From the NCBI GenBank assembly GCA_049509635.1, contig JBEKZS010000033.1:1-56837 (forward strand): a DNA stretch of 56,837 bases, given 5' to 3'. The notes under the pieces were generated by a model. That model searched no databases. It was given only the letters and a program-made list of their open reading frames with translations, and was not told the origin of the DNA. This DNA comes from Roseiarcus sp049509635. GTDB taxonomy: Bacteria > Pseudomonadota > Alphaproteobacteria > Rhizobiales > Beijerinckiaceae. Shown piece by piece: positions 1-7,331 of this stretch. Position numbers and translations under genes: made by a program. Numbering within the stretch: the stretch's first letter is position 1; each line of letters begins with the position of its first letter.

Positions 1-84
1 CTGGTGTTCGCCGGAACGCTCGCGCTGAGCTGGGGCGCCATCGCGGCCGCGCGGGAGATCCCGCTGGTCGCGCGGACGATCTGA
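1..84 (+). CDS. C-terminal end of a membrane protein (partial)
   Basis: The window opens inside a reading frame that runs 27 codons to a TGA at 82-84. The visible tail is hydrophobic (LVFAGTLALSWGAIAA) followed by a short charged end, as in the last transmembrane helix of an integral membrane protein. The gene lies tail-to-tail, 4 bases apart, with the next gene. Too little is present to name a family. Confidence 0.5.
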   Translation: MVFAGTLALSWGAIAAAREIPLVARTI

Positions 85-88
85 GCCG

Positions 89-415
89 TCAGCGCGCCCC
101 CGGACGGACCGCGCCGAAATGGCGCGCGTTGAGCACCGCGACGACCAGCACGCCGAGCCAGACCAGCGCCCATTCGAAGTCGACCTCGGCGCCCTTGGGG
201 AAAAACGCCCGCAGCAGCGCGAAGCCGATCGCGAGATTGGCGAAGCCCCACAGCACGTTGACGACCGGCGAGGATTCGCCGACGCCGGGCGGCCTGGCGA
301 ACGGCGTCGGGAACCGGCGGCCGCAGATCCCCTCCACGAAATGCGGCACGCCATTGGCGAGCAGCAGGCCGCTGACGAATTGCAGGAGGTAGACGTACCA
401 GGGGAGATCGGTCAT
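89..415 (-). CDS. Small integral membrane protein of unknown function
   Basis: This 108-residue protein has three hydrophobic stretches (about residues 5-27, 50-70 and 80-95), so it probably spans the inner membrane three times. The connecting loop carries a Gly/Pro-rich segment (VEGICGRRFPTPFARPPGVG). The ATG at 413-415 is preceded by a purine-rich GAGAGG about nine bases upstream. The gene is followed at its 3' side by the convergent end of another membrane protein. I do not recognise the family and assign no function. Confidence 0.6.
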   Translation of the reverse strand: MTDLPWYVYLLQFVSGLLLANGVPHFVEGICGRRFPTPFARPPGVGESSPVVNVLWGFANLAIGFALLRAFFPKGAEVDFEWALVWLGVLVVAVLNARHFGAVRPGAR

Positions 416-463
416 GCGGGCGCGCCTCTCTTTTTGCGGCGGGTTTCGGCCGCCGGCGCGGCC

Positions 464-1126
464 TCACGCATAGGCGTAAGGGCCGCCCTTCTCCAGCGCT
501 GCCCTGAAGGCGGGCCGCGCGTGGATGCGCTCGACGAAGGCCTTCAGCCGCGGCCGGCCCTCCAAGGCGCCGGCGCGCGCGGCGCCCGCCTCGAGCGGGA
601 AGCTCATCATCACGTCGGCGGCGGAAAATTCGGCGCCCGCGAACCATTGCGCGCGGCCGAGTTCGGCCTCCAGGAAATCGAAATGGGTCTTGAGCTGCGG
701 CGCCACGAAGCCCGCCTTGGCGCGCGTCGCGATCGCGCCGACGAGGCCGCGCAGCAGCACCGGCGAGCGCTGCGGCATGAGATCGAACACCAGCTTCAGC
801 AGCAGCGGCGTCATCAGCGAGCCCTCGGCGTAATGCAGCCAGAAGGTCCAGCGCAGCCGCTCGGGCGTGCCGGCGGCGGGGCGCAGCCGGCCGCCCGCCT
901 TGTCGACGATGTATTCGACGATGGCGCCGGTCTCGGCGATGGTCGTCTCGCCCTCGGTGATGACAGGCGACTTGCCGAGCGGATGGACCGCGCGCAGTTC
1001 CGGCGGCGCCAGCATCGTCCTGGCGTCGCGCTGGTAGCGCCTGATCTCATAGGGCTCGCCGAGCTCCTCGAGCAGCCAGAGCACGCGCTGCGAACGCGAA
1101 TTGTTGAGGTGATGGACGGTCAGCAT
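464..1126 (-). CDS. Glutathione S-transferase family protein
   Basis: The 220-residue product has the two-domain GST layout. The N-terminal thioredoxin fold (residues 1-80) starts MLTVHHLNNSRSQRVLWLLEE, contains the cis-proline region (GKSPV) and the Glu-Thr-Gly glutathione-binding turn (AETGAIVEYI). An all-helical C-terminal domain with a tryptophan-rich start (RWTFWLHYAEG) follows. Such enzymes conjugate glutathione to electrophiles or act as thiol reductases in the cytoplasm; the substrate cannot be read from sequence. The frame is open for 20 codons upstream, but the ATG at 1124-1126 gives the usual GST N-terminus. It lies 79 bases downstream of the S10 peptidase gene on the same strand. 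Confidence 0.9.
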   Translation of the reverse strand: MLTVHHLNNSRSQRVLWLLEELGEPYEIRRYQRDARTMLAPPELRAVHPLGKSPVITEGETTIAETGAIVEYIVDKAGGRLRPAAGTPERLRWTFWLHYAEGSLMTPLLLKLVFDLMPQRSPVLLRGLVGAIATRAKAGFVAPQLKTHFDFLEAELGRAQWFAGAEFSAADVMMSFPLEAGAARAGALEGRPRLKAFVERIHARPAFRAALEKGGPYAYA

Positions 1127-1205
1127 GAGGGATTCCGGACGCGATCGTGCGCACCCCTTCCTAGCCCGCGCGGCCCGGGCTTGCACGCGCGCAATCCGGC
1201 GCCCG

Positions 1206-2726
1206 TCACTTGCCCTCGATCAGCGCGCGCGCGTCCTCGCGCAGCAGCTTGCGCGAGGCGTCGCGCATGTAGTGCATGTGGCCGCCCGGATAGACCTTGA
1301 ACGCCAGCCGGCCCGGCGCGCCATAGTCGGGGATCTGGTCGAGCAGCAGCCGGGTCCCCAGATAGGGAACCTGCAGGTCGGTCAGCCCTTGCGCCACCAG
1401 CACGCGGAAATTCGGATCGACCGCGAGCATGTCCCTGAGTTCGTCGGTCGCCGCCGGCGGCTGGAGATCGTGGCCCCAATCCCAGGCGCGGTTGACGGCG
1501 CCGTTGAGCGGCTCGTAGTGGTTCTCGATTTTCCAGCCCAGCCGATGCGCGTAGAGGTCCATCATCGCGCTCGCCAGCGGCGCCTGGAACCCGTCGAGGA
1601 TCGGGTCGAGCCACCGGCTCTCGCTCGCCGTCGGATCGGGATCGTAGGCGCTGACGGTCGCGTCATAGACGGCGCCGACCCGGCCCTGGGCGCGGTCGGA
1701 TTCGCGCAGGAACGTCTCCTTGTCGACGCGCCCGCCGAGACGCGCGACCAGCGCGGGATCGAGTCCGGTCAGCGCGGCGACCCGCCCGACCATGCGCGCG
1801 ACCGCGGCGGCGTCGCGCGGCCCGCGCAGCCAGTCGACGACATAGTCCCCGCTCGCATAGGCCTCGACCTCGGCGAGCTGCTCGCGCGTCACCGGCCCTT
1901 TCTTCTCGCGCGCCGCGGCGGCGTAGGACGGCAGCAGGCTCGCGGCGCCGAGCGGCGACTCGACGCCGCGCAGCCGGCCCATGTCGAGCGCCGGCGAGAT
2001 CAGCACGAGGCCGCCGATCCCGACGCCCTGCCTGGTCGCGAGCGCCTTGGCGAGCCGCGGCCCGCGAAGACCGCCATAGCTCTCGCCGGCGATGAATTTG
2101 GGCGAGCCGAGCCGGGCGTTCTGAGCGAGCCAGCGGCGCACGACGACCGCGAGCGCGTCGATGTCGCCCTCGACCGACCACAGGCGCTTGCGCGCGTCTT
2201 CACCGCCGGTGACGCGGCTGTAGCCGGTTCCGGGCGGATCGACGAAGACGAGATCGGTGAAGTCGAGCCAGGTGTCCTCGTTGTCGACCAGCGTCGGCGG
2301 CGACGACGGCGTGACGACGCCGTCCTTCATCGCGAGCCGCCAGGGGCCGAGCGCGCCCAGATGCAGCCACACCGACGCGGCGCCGGGGCCGCCGTTGAAC
2401 ACGAAGGTGACCGGCCGGGTCGCCGCCGGGGCGCCGTCGCGCTGGTAGGCGACATAGGCGACGTCGGCGAATTCGCCGCCCTTGTCGTCGGTGAGCTTGA
2501 TCGTTCCCGCGGTCGCCTTGAAGCTCAGCGTCCGGCCCGGCAGGGCGAGCGTCTGCTCGGTCGTCGAATCCGCCGGCAGCCGCAGCGCGCCGCCCGGCGC
2601 CTTGTCGTCGTGCGCGGCGGGCGCGCGCGGGCCGGGCGCGGGATCGTCCTGCGCGCGCGCCGCGCCGGCGAGGCCGACCAGCGCGATCGCCGCGAGCAAC
2701 CAGGACAGACGGTTTGAGCAAGGCAT
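1206..2726 (-). CDS. Secreted serine carboxypeptidase, peptidase S10 family
   Basis: The 506-residue protein begins with a classic signal peptide (about residues 1-25, ending AGAARAQ), so it should act in the periplasm or outside the cell. Family S10 enzymes remove C-terminal amino acids from peptides, usually at acid pH. The oxyanion/N-terminal motif FNGGPGAAS and the nucleophile motif GESYGG (Ser216) are present. Asp450 (in GLTDLQVPY) and His483 (in YPGGHMHYM) complete the catalytic triad. The ATG at 2724-2726 was chosen because it starts the signal peptide; the open frame continues about 65 codons upstream without family resemblance. A short proline/alanine-rich linker follows the signal peptide. 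Confidence 0.9.
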   Translation of the reverse strand: MPCSNRLSWLLAAIALVGLAGAARAQDDPAPGPRAPAAHDDKAPGGALRLPADSTTEQTLALPGRTLSFKATAGTIKLTDDKGGEFADVAYVAYQRDGAPAATRPVTFVFNGGPGAASVWLHLGALGPWRLAMKDGVVTPSSPPTLVDNEDTWLDFTDLVFVDPPGTGYSRVTGGEDARKRLWSVEGDIDALAVVVRRWLAQNARLGSPKFIAGESYGGLRGPRLAKALATRQGVGIGGLVLISPALDMGRLRGVESPLGAASLLPSYAAAAREKKGPVTREQLAEVEAYASGDYVVDWLRGPRDAAAVARMVGRVAALTGLDPALVARLGGRVDKETFLRESDRAQGRVGAVYDATVSAYDPDPTASESRWLDPILDGFQAPLASAMMDLYAHRLGWKIENHYEPLNGAVNRAWDWGHDLQPPAATDELRDMLAVDPNFRVLVAQGLTDLQVPYLGTRLLLDQIPDYGAPGRLAFKVYPGGHMHYMRDASRKLLREDARALIEGK

Positions 2727-2914
2727 CGCGCGCTCCCGCCGGCGGGACCGCCGCGCCCCAGAATAGCGCGGCGGGCGGGTCGCCCGCAAATCGGCTCGGG
2801 GCCGCCGGGCGGTGGGGTTTGGGCGTCCCGACGGGGGAAAGCCCACGTTCAGCGCGCCCGCCGTCGTCGCGAGCGGGGCCCGGGCGTCTGTAAAAGAGAA
2901 CTTTGAGATAGTTC

Positions 2915-2943
2915 TTCCCAAATTCCGAATGATCGGCTATGGT
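2915..2943 (+). promoter_or_regulatory. Candidate promoter of cassette A
   Basis: TTCCCA (2915-2920) and TATGGT (2938-2943) are separated by 17 bases and align exactly with TTGCGA/TATGCT of cassette B. Upstream, GAACT(7)AGTTC at 2898-2914 forms an inverted repeat that cassette B lacks. Conservation between copies, in a region where the downstream ORF has drifted, supports the call; activity is inferred. Confidence 0.4.
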
Positions 2944-2975
2944 CCCATCATTCGATCCTCCGCAGGAGCCCCGCC

Positions 2976-3155
2976 ATGCCCGACCGCGCCATGTCCGACA
3001 CCGCCGTCCCAGCGTCCCCGCCCGCCGCCTCCGCCGACGCGATCGAGCGGGAGGTCCGAGGACGAGGCGTGGGCCACGGCCGCGGCGCGCGGAGCGCCGG
3101 ACGGCGGCCCGCCGCAGAGCTCCGCGCCGGTTTCAATTTGCCTGCAACCCTCTGA
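2976..3155 (+). pseudogene. Short ORF of the cassette, probably a decayed gene (copy A)
   Basis: A 59-codon frame starts at an ATG preceded by a good AGGAG at seven bases. It begins MPDRAMSDTAVPASPPAA and ends RAGFNLPATL, so its last 11 codons lie inside the first 123-bp repeat. The related ORF in copy B starts MPDPSAPAPPPAA and also ends RAGFNLPAIL. Relative to copy B a block of about 190 bases is missing here, and the best-matching stretches lie in different frames, which suggests a frameshifted remnant. Function unknown. Confidence 0.4.
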
Positions 3156-3473
3156 TTCGCCTCGATCGGCCGAGAAATGAATTGCCAAATATTTCCTCGC
3201 CGAAACGATTTGTCGGGCGATGCGGCTCGGGGCGCCGCAGAGCCCCGCGCCGGCTTCCTTTTGCCTCCAACCCTCTGATTTTCCTCGATCGGCCGAGAAA
3301 TGAATTGCCAAATATTTCCTCACCGAAGGGATCTGTCGGGCGGTGCGGCTCGGGGCGCCGCAGAGCCCCGCGCCGGTTTCAATTTGCCTGCAACCCTCTG
3401 ATTTTCCTCGATCGGCCGAGAAATGAATTGCCAAATATTTCTACGCCGAAAGGGTTTCGGGCGATGCGGCCGG
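3131..3473 (+). repeat. Three tandem copies of a 123-bp repeat (third copy incomplete)
   Basis: Units begin at 3131, 3254 and 3377, giving an exact 123-bp period. Each holds TTTGCCTGCAACCCTCTGAT, then CTCGATCGGCCGAGAAATGA, then an AT-rich core (ATTGCCAAATATTTC) that stands out in this GC-rich DNA, then a GC-rich closing part (CGGGGCGCCGCAGAGCCCCG). The third unit breaks off about 97 bases in. Since 123 is a multiple of three, the minus strand (2937-3434) stays open and would read a 41-residue repeat (starting LAIHFSADRGKSEG), but I see no other sign that this is translated. Two further units lie at 26040-26290. Confidence 0.85.
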
Positions 3474-3694
3474 CGCCGATGCCGACTTGGGTCGTCACTC
3501 CCGAGACCGCCTCGCCGGAGATGCGCGTCAGGCCGCGAGAGGGGGCGACGGGATGAGCGACCGACCGGAAGTACGCAAACGCCCGACGCCGCGGAGCCAC
3601 GCCGCCGTCGCGCCTTCAAGCGGCCAAGAGGCCGCTCCGTCGCTCCGCTCCGGCCCTTCGGGTGACTGCGCGTCATCGGCGTGGCCTGTCGGCG

Positions 3695-3758
3695 ACCGTG
3701 ACCTTTTGGTGCGTGGCGCGGCCCTCGGGGGCCGCGCTGCGCACCAAAAGGTCACGGT
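3695..3758. terminator. Large near-perfect palindrome, possible terminator of nagA
   Basis: Arms of about 30 bases (left ACCGTGACCTTTTGGTGCG, right the reverse complement) pair with only two internal mismatches around a 2-4 base tip. The hairpin sits 74 bases beyond the stop of nagA on the minus strand. No T-tract follows on either side, so a role as terminator, transcript stabiliser or protein site is open. The size of the stem is well above that of ordinary intrinsic terminators. Confidence 0.5.
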
Positions 3759-3831
3759 TGCATACGGCCAGCGCCGACGCTGGCTAAGTCTGTGGCGCAG
3801 CAGATCCGCTGGACAGTCCATCGCAAGCTGC

Positions 3832-5010
3832 TTAGCCGCGCACGCCCGCGACCCACGTCCCCACCACGGACAGATCGTCGCCGAGATGCACGAGATCCGC
3901 CGCATGGCCCGCCCGCAGCCGGCCGAGCCGGTCGTCGACCCGCAGCAGCCGCGCCGGCGTCAGCGTCGCCATCCGCAAGGCGTCGGCCAGACCGAGCCCG
4001 AGCGTGCGCACGGCGTAGCGCACCGCATCCATCAGCGTGATCGCGGCGCCGGCGAGCGTGCCGTCGTCGAGCGTCAGCTTCGAGCCGACGCGCGTGACGA
4101 GCCGGCCGTCGAGCATGAAGGTCGAGGGTCCGCCCGCCGCCGGCGGCATCGCGTCCGAGATCAGCGCGATCCCGTCGGGCCCGCGCGCGTTGAACGCGGC
4201 GCGCGCCGCGGTCTCGTGGACGTGATGGCCGTCGGCGATGAGGCCGCAGAACACCTCGCGGTCGGCGAGCGCGGCGCCGACGAGGCCGGGCGCGCGATGG
4301 CCGAGCTGGCTCATCGCATTGTAGAGATGGGTCGCCGCGCGCGCCCCCGCGCGGAACGCCGCCTGCGCCTCCTCCGCGCTCGCCTCGGCATGACCGAGGC
4401 TGACGATCACGCCGGCTCGCGCGAGATGCGCGACGAGATCGTTCGGCACCGCGGCGGGCGCCAGCGTGACGACCATCGCGCCCGCCTTGGCCGCGATCAG
4501 CGCGTCGGCGTCGGCGCGGGTCATCGCGCGGATGAAATGCGCGGGATGGGCGCCCTTGCGCCTGACGTCGATGAACGGCCCCTCGACATGGACCCCGAGC
4601 GCGCCGGGGACCCGCGCATGCGCCTGCGCGGCGGCGGCGAGCGCGGCTTCGAGCGTCGCCGGCGCGTCGGTGATGACGGTCGGCAGCAGCGAGGTCGTGC
4701 CATCCGTGCGATGGGCGGCGAGGATCGCGGCGACGCCCTCGACCGTCGGCGTCGCGTTGAACAGCACGCCGCCGCCGCCATTGACCTGCCAGTCGATCAG
4801 CCCGGGCGCGAGCACGCCGCCGCCCAGATCGATCGCTTCGACCTGGCGCGGCCGGTCGACGACCGGCGTCAGCGCGACGATGGCGCCGCCGTCGACGACG
4901 AGCGCGCAATCCTCGCGCATCCGCTCGCCGTCGAACAGGCGGGCGCCGAACAGAACCTTCACAGCCGGCGCCGCCGGTCGCCCGCTGATGCGGCCAAGCT
5001 CATGATCCAA
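3832..5010 (-). CDS. nagA: N-acetylglucosamine-6-phosphate deacetylase
   Basis: The 392-residue protein belongs to the amidohydrolase superfamily and should remove acetate from GlcNAc-6-phosphate in amino-sugar breakdown or cell-wall recycling in the cytoplasm. Key residues are visible: HVEGPF (141-146, metal-binding Glu143), His207 (LGHAEAS), His228 (THLYNAMS) and catalytic Asp286 (ISDAMPP). The first HxH motif is replaced by DWQVNG, as in single-metal NagA enzymes. The start at 5010 is a TTG with GGAGG ten bases upstream; a GTG at 4962 (VKVLFGARLF) is the alternative and gives about 376 residues. No nagB or sugar transporter is adjacent. It follows tfuA by 93 bases and may be cotranscribed by chance. 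Confidence 0.9.
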   Translation of the reverse strand: MDHELGRISGRPAAPAVKVLFGARLFDGERMREDCALVVDGGAIVALTPVVDRPRQVEAIDLGGGVLAPGLIDWQVNGGGGVLFNATPTVEGVAAILAAHRTDGTTSLLPTVITDAPATLEAALAAAAQAHARVPGALGVHVEGPFIDVRRKGAHPAHFIRAMTRADADALIAAKAGAMVVTLAPAAVPNDLVAHLARAGVIVSLGHAEASAEEAQAAFRAGARAATHLYNAMSQLGHRAPGLVGAALADREVFCGLIADGHHVHETAARAAFNARGPDGIALISDAMPPAAGGPSTFMLDGRLVTRVGSKLTLDDGTLAGAAITLMDAVRYAVRTLGLGLADALRMATLTPARLLRVDDRLGRLRAGHAADLVHLGDDLSVVGTWVAGVRG

Positions 5011-5103
5011 ATCAATTTTGCCTCCGCTCCGGGCTCGAATGGGTCACGAACGGCGATCCCGGTCAAGCCTCGCGGAGACTCCGCGCGGCGCCGCTTCGGC
5101 GCG

Positions 5104-5847
5104 TCATTGCGCAACATCGGCCGCGCGCAAATTGCCGAGGAACCTGCGCCACACCGGCGGTTCCGCCATCGCCCAGGCCGGGGCCGCCGCGCTCCGGGCG
5201 GCCGGCAGCGCCCGCATCCGGGCGACCAGCAGCTGCGCGTCCTCGCGCTTCACGTCGACCCGGCTCTCGGCGACCAGCGCCAGCAGGCGCGCCGTCTCCG
5301 CTTGGCCGCCCCCCGCCCGCTCCGCCACCGCCTCGAACGTCAGCGACTTGAAGAAAACGCCGCGCGCGACGGCGCACAGCGCCTCGCCGGCGCGCGCCTC
5401 CAGCCGCCCGGCCGCGACCAGGCGGCGGAACGTCGCCTCGACATTGACCAGCGCTTCGGTGAGCGGCGCATAGTCGAGCTCGGCGGGCGCGTGGAGCTGG
5501 GCGACGTCGGAATCGTCGACCCGCGCGCCGCTCGCGTAGGCCTCGAAAATCGCGCCGATTCCGATCATGCCGAACGGCGCGCATTCGACCGCGCGCAAGG
5601 CCCCGATGCTCCCGCCTCCCAGGACGGCGACGCCGTGGCGCAGCGCGAACAGGATCTCCTTGTGCCACGGCGCGGCGACATCCTCGTAGCGGCCGTCGAC
5701 CAGGCCGATCGCCGTCGCTCCGTCGAGCACCGCCCTGGCGATGTCGCCCTGGCGCGCCGGGCCGCGGCAGCGCAGTTCGGGCGCGCGGTCGAGCCGGTCG
5801 CCGGCGATTTCGCCATACAGCGTCGGGCCGACGAACAGGACTTTCAT
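5104..5847 (-). CDS. TfuA-like protein, partner of the YcaO enzyme
   Basis: The 247-residue protein begins MKVLFVGPTLYG and carries the TfuA core (about residues 40-190): a GGGSIGALRAVE stretch typical of the family, followed by an acidic loop (ARVDDSDVAQLHAP). TfuA proteins work with YcaO enzymes: in trifolitoxin-type loci, in thioamide-forming loci such as those for McrA thioglycine in methanogens and for some RiPPs, where TfuA is thought to help deliver sulfide. The ATG overlaps the stop of the ycaO gene in an ATGA arrangement, indicating translational coupling. The C-terminus (about 200-247) is Ala/Arg-rich and has no family signature. The name is secure at family level; the product made is unknown. 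Confidence 0.85.
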   Translation of the reverse strand: MKVLFVGPTLYGEIAGDRLDRAPELRCRGPARQGDIARAVLDGATAIGLVDGRYEDVAAPWHKEILFALRHGVAVLGGGSIGALRAVECAPFGMIGIGAIFEAYASGARVDDSDVAQLHAPAELDYAPLTEALVNVEATFRRLVAAGRLEARAGEALCAVARGVFFKSLTFEAVAERAGGGQAETARLLALVAESRVDVKREDAQLLVARMRALPAARSAAAPAWAMAEPPVWRRFLGNLRAADVAQ

Positions 5848-7097
5848 CGCCGCGCCATCATCGCGCGCACCGCGCGCCCGCCGTAACGGAAGCGGCGATC
5901 GCCCGGCGGGTTCTCGAGATCCGGGACGATGACCTTGGCGACCGCATAATCCGGGTCGGCGGCTTCGAGCGGCGCGACGATCACCGAACGCGCGCCGGCG
6001 GCGGCGAGGCGCGCGACGAGCCATTCGACGGAGTCGGCGCGTTCGACCGGCGCGGCGGCCGGGCGGGGCGCCGAGCGCGAGGGCGCGAGCCTCACATAGG
6101 GCAGAAGGCTGGCGTCGATCCTGGTCTGGTAGGTCGCGGGATCGAAATCGTCGCGGATCGCCGAGATCGTCGTCAACCGCGTCTGCGCCGCCTCGGTCAC
6201 GGCGCGGATCGCGGCGCGCGCGGGATCGGGATGGCAGCCGCTGCCGGCCGAGAGGTCGAAATGGCGCCAGAGCGCCTCCTGGCCGGTCGGCGGCGGCGAC
6301 AGGACGGCGAGATAGACGGGGACGCCGATGTCGCTCGTGACGTCGAACAGGCGCAGCTGCATGCCCGCGCCGACGATGCGCGCGATCAGGCCATCGAGCG
6401 CGGCGTCGCCGAGTTCGGCGGGATCGCGGCAATGAGCGGCGATCTCGGCGTCGCCGCGCAGGACCCACAGCGCGAGCGCATCGCGCTCGATCCGCTCGCA
6501 GAGCCCGTGCAGCACGGCCTCCCAGAGAATATTGCCGGAGGCGAGGCCGTCGGTCGACTGCCAGTAGCGCGCGGGCGCGCGCGCGCTGCCGAGCTCGACG
6601 GCTTCCAGCGGCGCCCAGACCGGCGCGTCGCGGAGGAGATCGAAGGCCTCGAACCAGTCGATGACCTCGCCCGGCTCCGGCGCGACGGCGCCGGCGCGCA
6701 GCAGGCTCGGCAGGGGGTCGGCGAGGCGGCCTTCCGCGGCGAGCCCCTGGGCCGAGGCCGTGCGGCGCGGCAGGTCCAGCCGTTCGGCGACGGCGACCTC
6801 GACCGCCTCCATCGCGGCCGAGGCCTGGGCGGCGGCGTCGGTCAGGCCCTTGCCCTGGGCGACGGCGAGCGTGCGCGCATTGGGCCGCACGGCCGACCAG
6901 ACGGGGATGCCGATGTGATCGAGGCCGGTGACCCGCGCGAGCCGGGTGACGCCGAACTCGGAAAAGCGCGGTCGCATCGCGGCGACTGTGTCCTCGGCGG
7001 GACGCGACCGGTCGAGATAGGGGGAGGCGAAACCGCGCGTCTCGAGGGGCCGGCCCGGGAAGGGCGCCGCCCTGGCGAAACGGCGGGCCGCCTCCAC
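5844..7097 (-). CDS. YcaO-family ATP-dependent peptide-modifying enzyme
   Basis: The 417-residue protein shows all three YcaO ATP/Mg2+ motifs: GKG...SAAMEAVE (82-100), a GN..WEAVLHGLCERIERDA block (188-207) and GSGCHPDPARAAIRAVTEAAQTR (285-307). YcaO enzymes activate a backbone amide with ATP to form azolines, or thioamides when paired with TfuA. The GTG start at 7097 lies five bases after the stop of the 61-residue peptide gene and its end overlaps tfuA by four bases, so peptide, YcaO and TfuA form one tight unit. No leader-binding E1-like/ocin-ThiF domain or dehydrogenase is fused or adjacent. An upstream in-frame CTG is an alternative start. Confidence 0.9.
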   Translation of the reverse strand: MEAARRFARAAPFPGRPLETRGFASPYLDRSRPAEDTVAAMRPRFSEFGVTRLARVTGLDHIGIPVWSAVRPNARTLAVAQGKGLTDAAAQASAAMEAVEVAVAERLDLPRRTASAQGLAAEGRLADPLPSLLRAGAVAPEPGEVIDWFEAFDLLRDAPVWAPLEAVELGSARAPARYWQSTDGLASGNILWEAVLHGLCERIERDALALWVLRGDAEIAAHCRDPAELGDAALDGLIARIVGAGMQLRLFDVTSDIGVPVYLAVLSPPPTGQEALWRHFDLSAGSGCHPDPARAAIRAVTEAAQTRLTTISAIRDDFDPATYQTRIDASLLPYVRLAPSRSAPRPAAAPVERADSVEWLVARLAAAGARSVIVAPLEAADPDYAVAKVIVPDLENPPGDRRFRYGGRAVRAMMARR

Positions 7098-7102
7098 AAG
7101 GA

Positions 7103-7288
7103 TCAGGCCGGGTGGTACGCGTGGGACGCGGCGTGCGCCCTGACCTCGACGACAATGGTCCGATCGGAATCGCTGGCGATCTCGCCGGCGACGACGTCGT
7201 TGTCGATCTCGGATACGATGGCGCCGTCGACATCGACGAGCCAGCTCTTGTTGTCGGTCTTCGAATGCATGATCGTCAGTCGCGTCAT
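7103..7288 (-). CDS. Putative RiPP precursor peptide, 61 residues
   Basis: The ORF starts with ATG preceded by a strong GGAGG seven bases upstream, 43 bases after the regulator gene, and ends five bases before ycaO. The peptide begins MTRLTIMHSKTDNKS, has an acidic middle (DVDGAIVSEIDNDVVAGEIA) and a basic/His-rich tail after Arg50 (AHAASHAYHPA). It has six Ser, four Thr, two Gly and no Cys. Its position, size, ribosome-binding site and leader/tail-like charge split fit a precursor peptide modified by the YcaO-TfuA pair; this is inference. It does not match trifolitoxin or any precursor I know. It could instead be a small accessory protein if the YcaO targets another protein. Confidence 0.65.
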   Translation of the reverse strand: MTRLTIMHSKTDNKSWLVDVDGAIVSEIDNDVVAGEIASDSDRTIVVEVRAHAASHAYHPA

Positions 7289-7331
7289 TTCATAGCCTCC
7301 GTTGTCAGCCGGACCCAACGTCCAGCCGGCC

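Larger units (their letters stand above)
2886..3620 (+). repeat. Dispersed cassette, copy A (same family as 25647-26435)
   Basis: This segment shares its whole architecture with 25647-26435 on the same strand. The first 90 bases (2886-2975) align to 25647-25736 without gaps, including a -35/-10 pair with a 17-base spacer, an AGGAG ribosome-binding site and an ATG-CCC-GAC start. The middle contains the same coding-like block (about 190 bases shorter here). Then come repeat units and a common tail that includes a GGATGAGC box and CGCCGCGGAGCCACGCCG. The two copies flank unrelated genes 22.7 kb apart, so this looks like a multicopy family in this genome. No inverted ends or transposase gene were seen. 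Confidence 0.7.
2727..3831. other. Intergenic region with decayed cassette, tandem repeats and palindrome
   Basis: About 1.1 kb separates the S10 peptidase and nagA genes. From left to right it holds a promoter-like head (2886-2975), a 59-codon ORF (2976-3155), three copies of a 123-bp repeat (3131-3473), a tail of about 150 bp also found at 26284-26435, and a 64-bp palindrome (3695-3758). Several long frames are open on both strands but they follow the GC skew and match no family I know. Confidence 0.6.

Noticed and set aside
3131..3473. Tandem repeats as a CRISPR array
   Set aside because: Units are 123 bp with no alternation of short repeat and unique spacer, and no cas genes are nearby.
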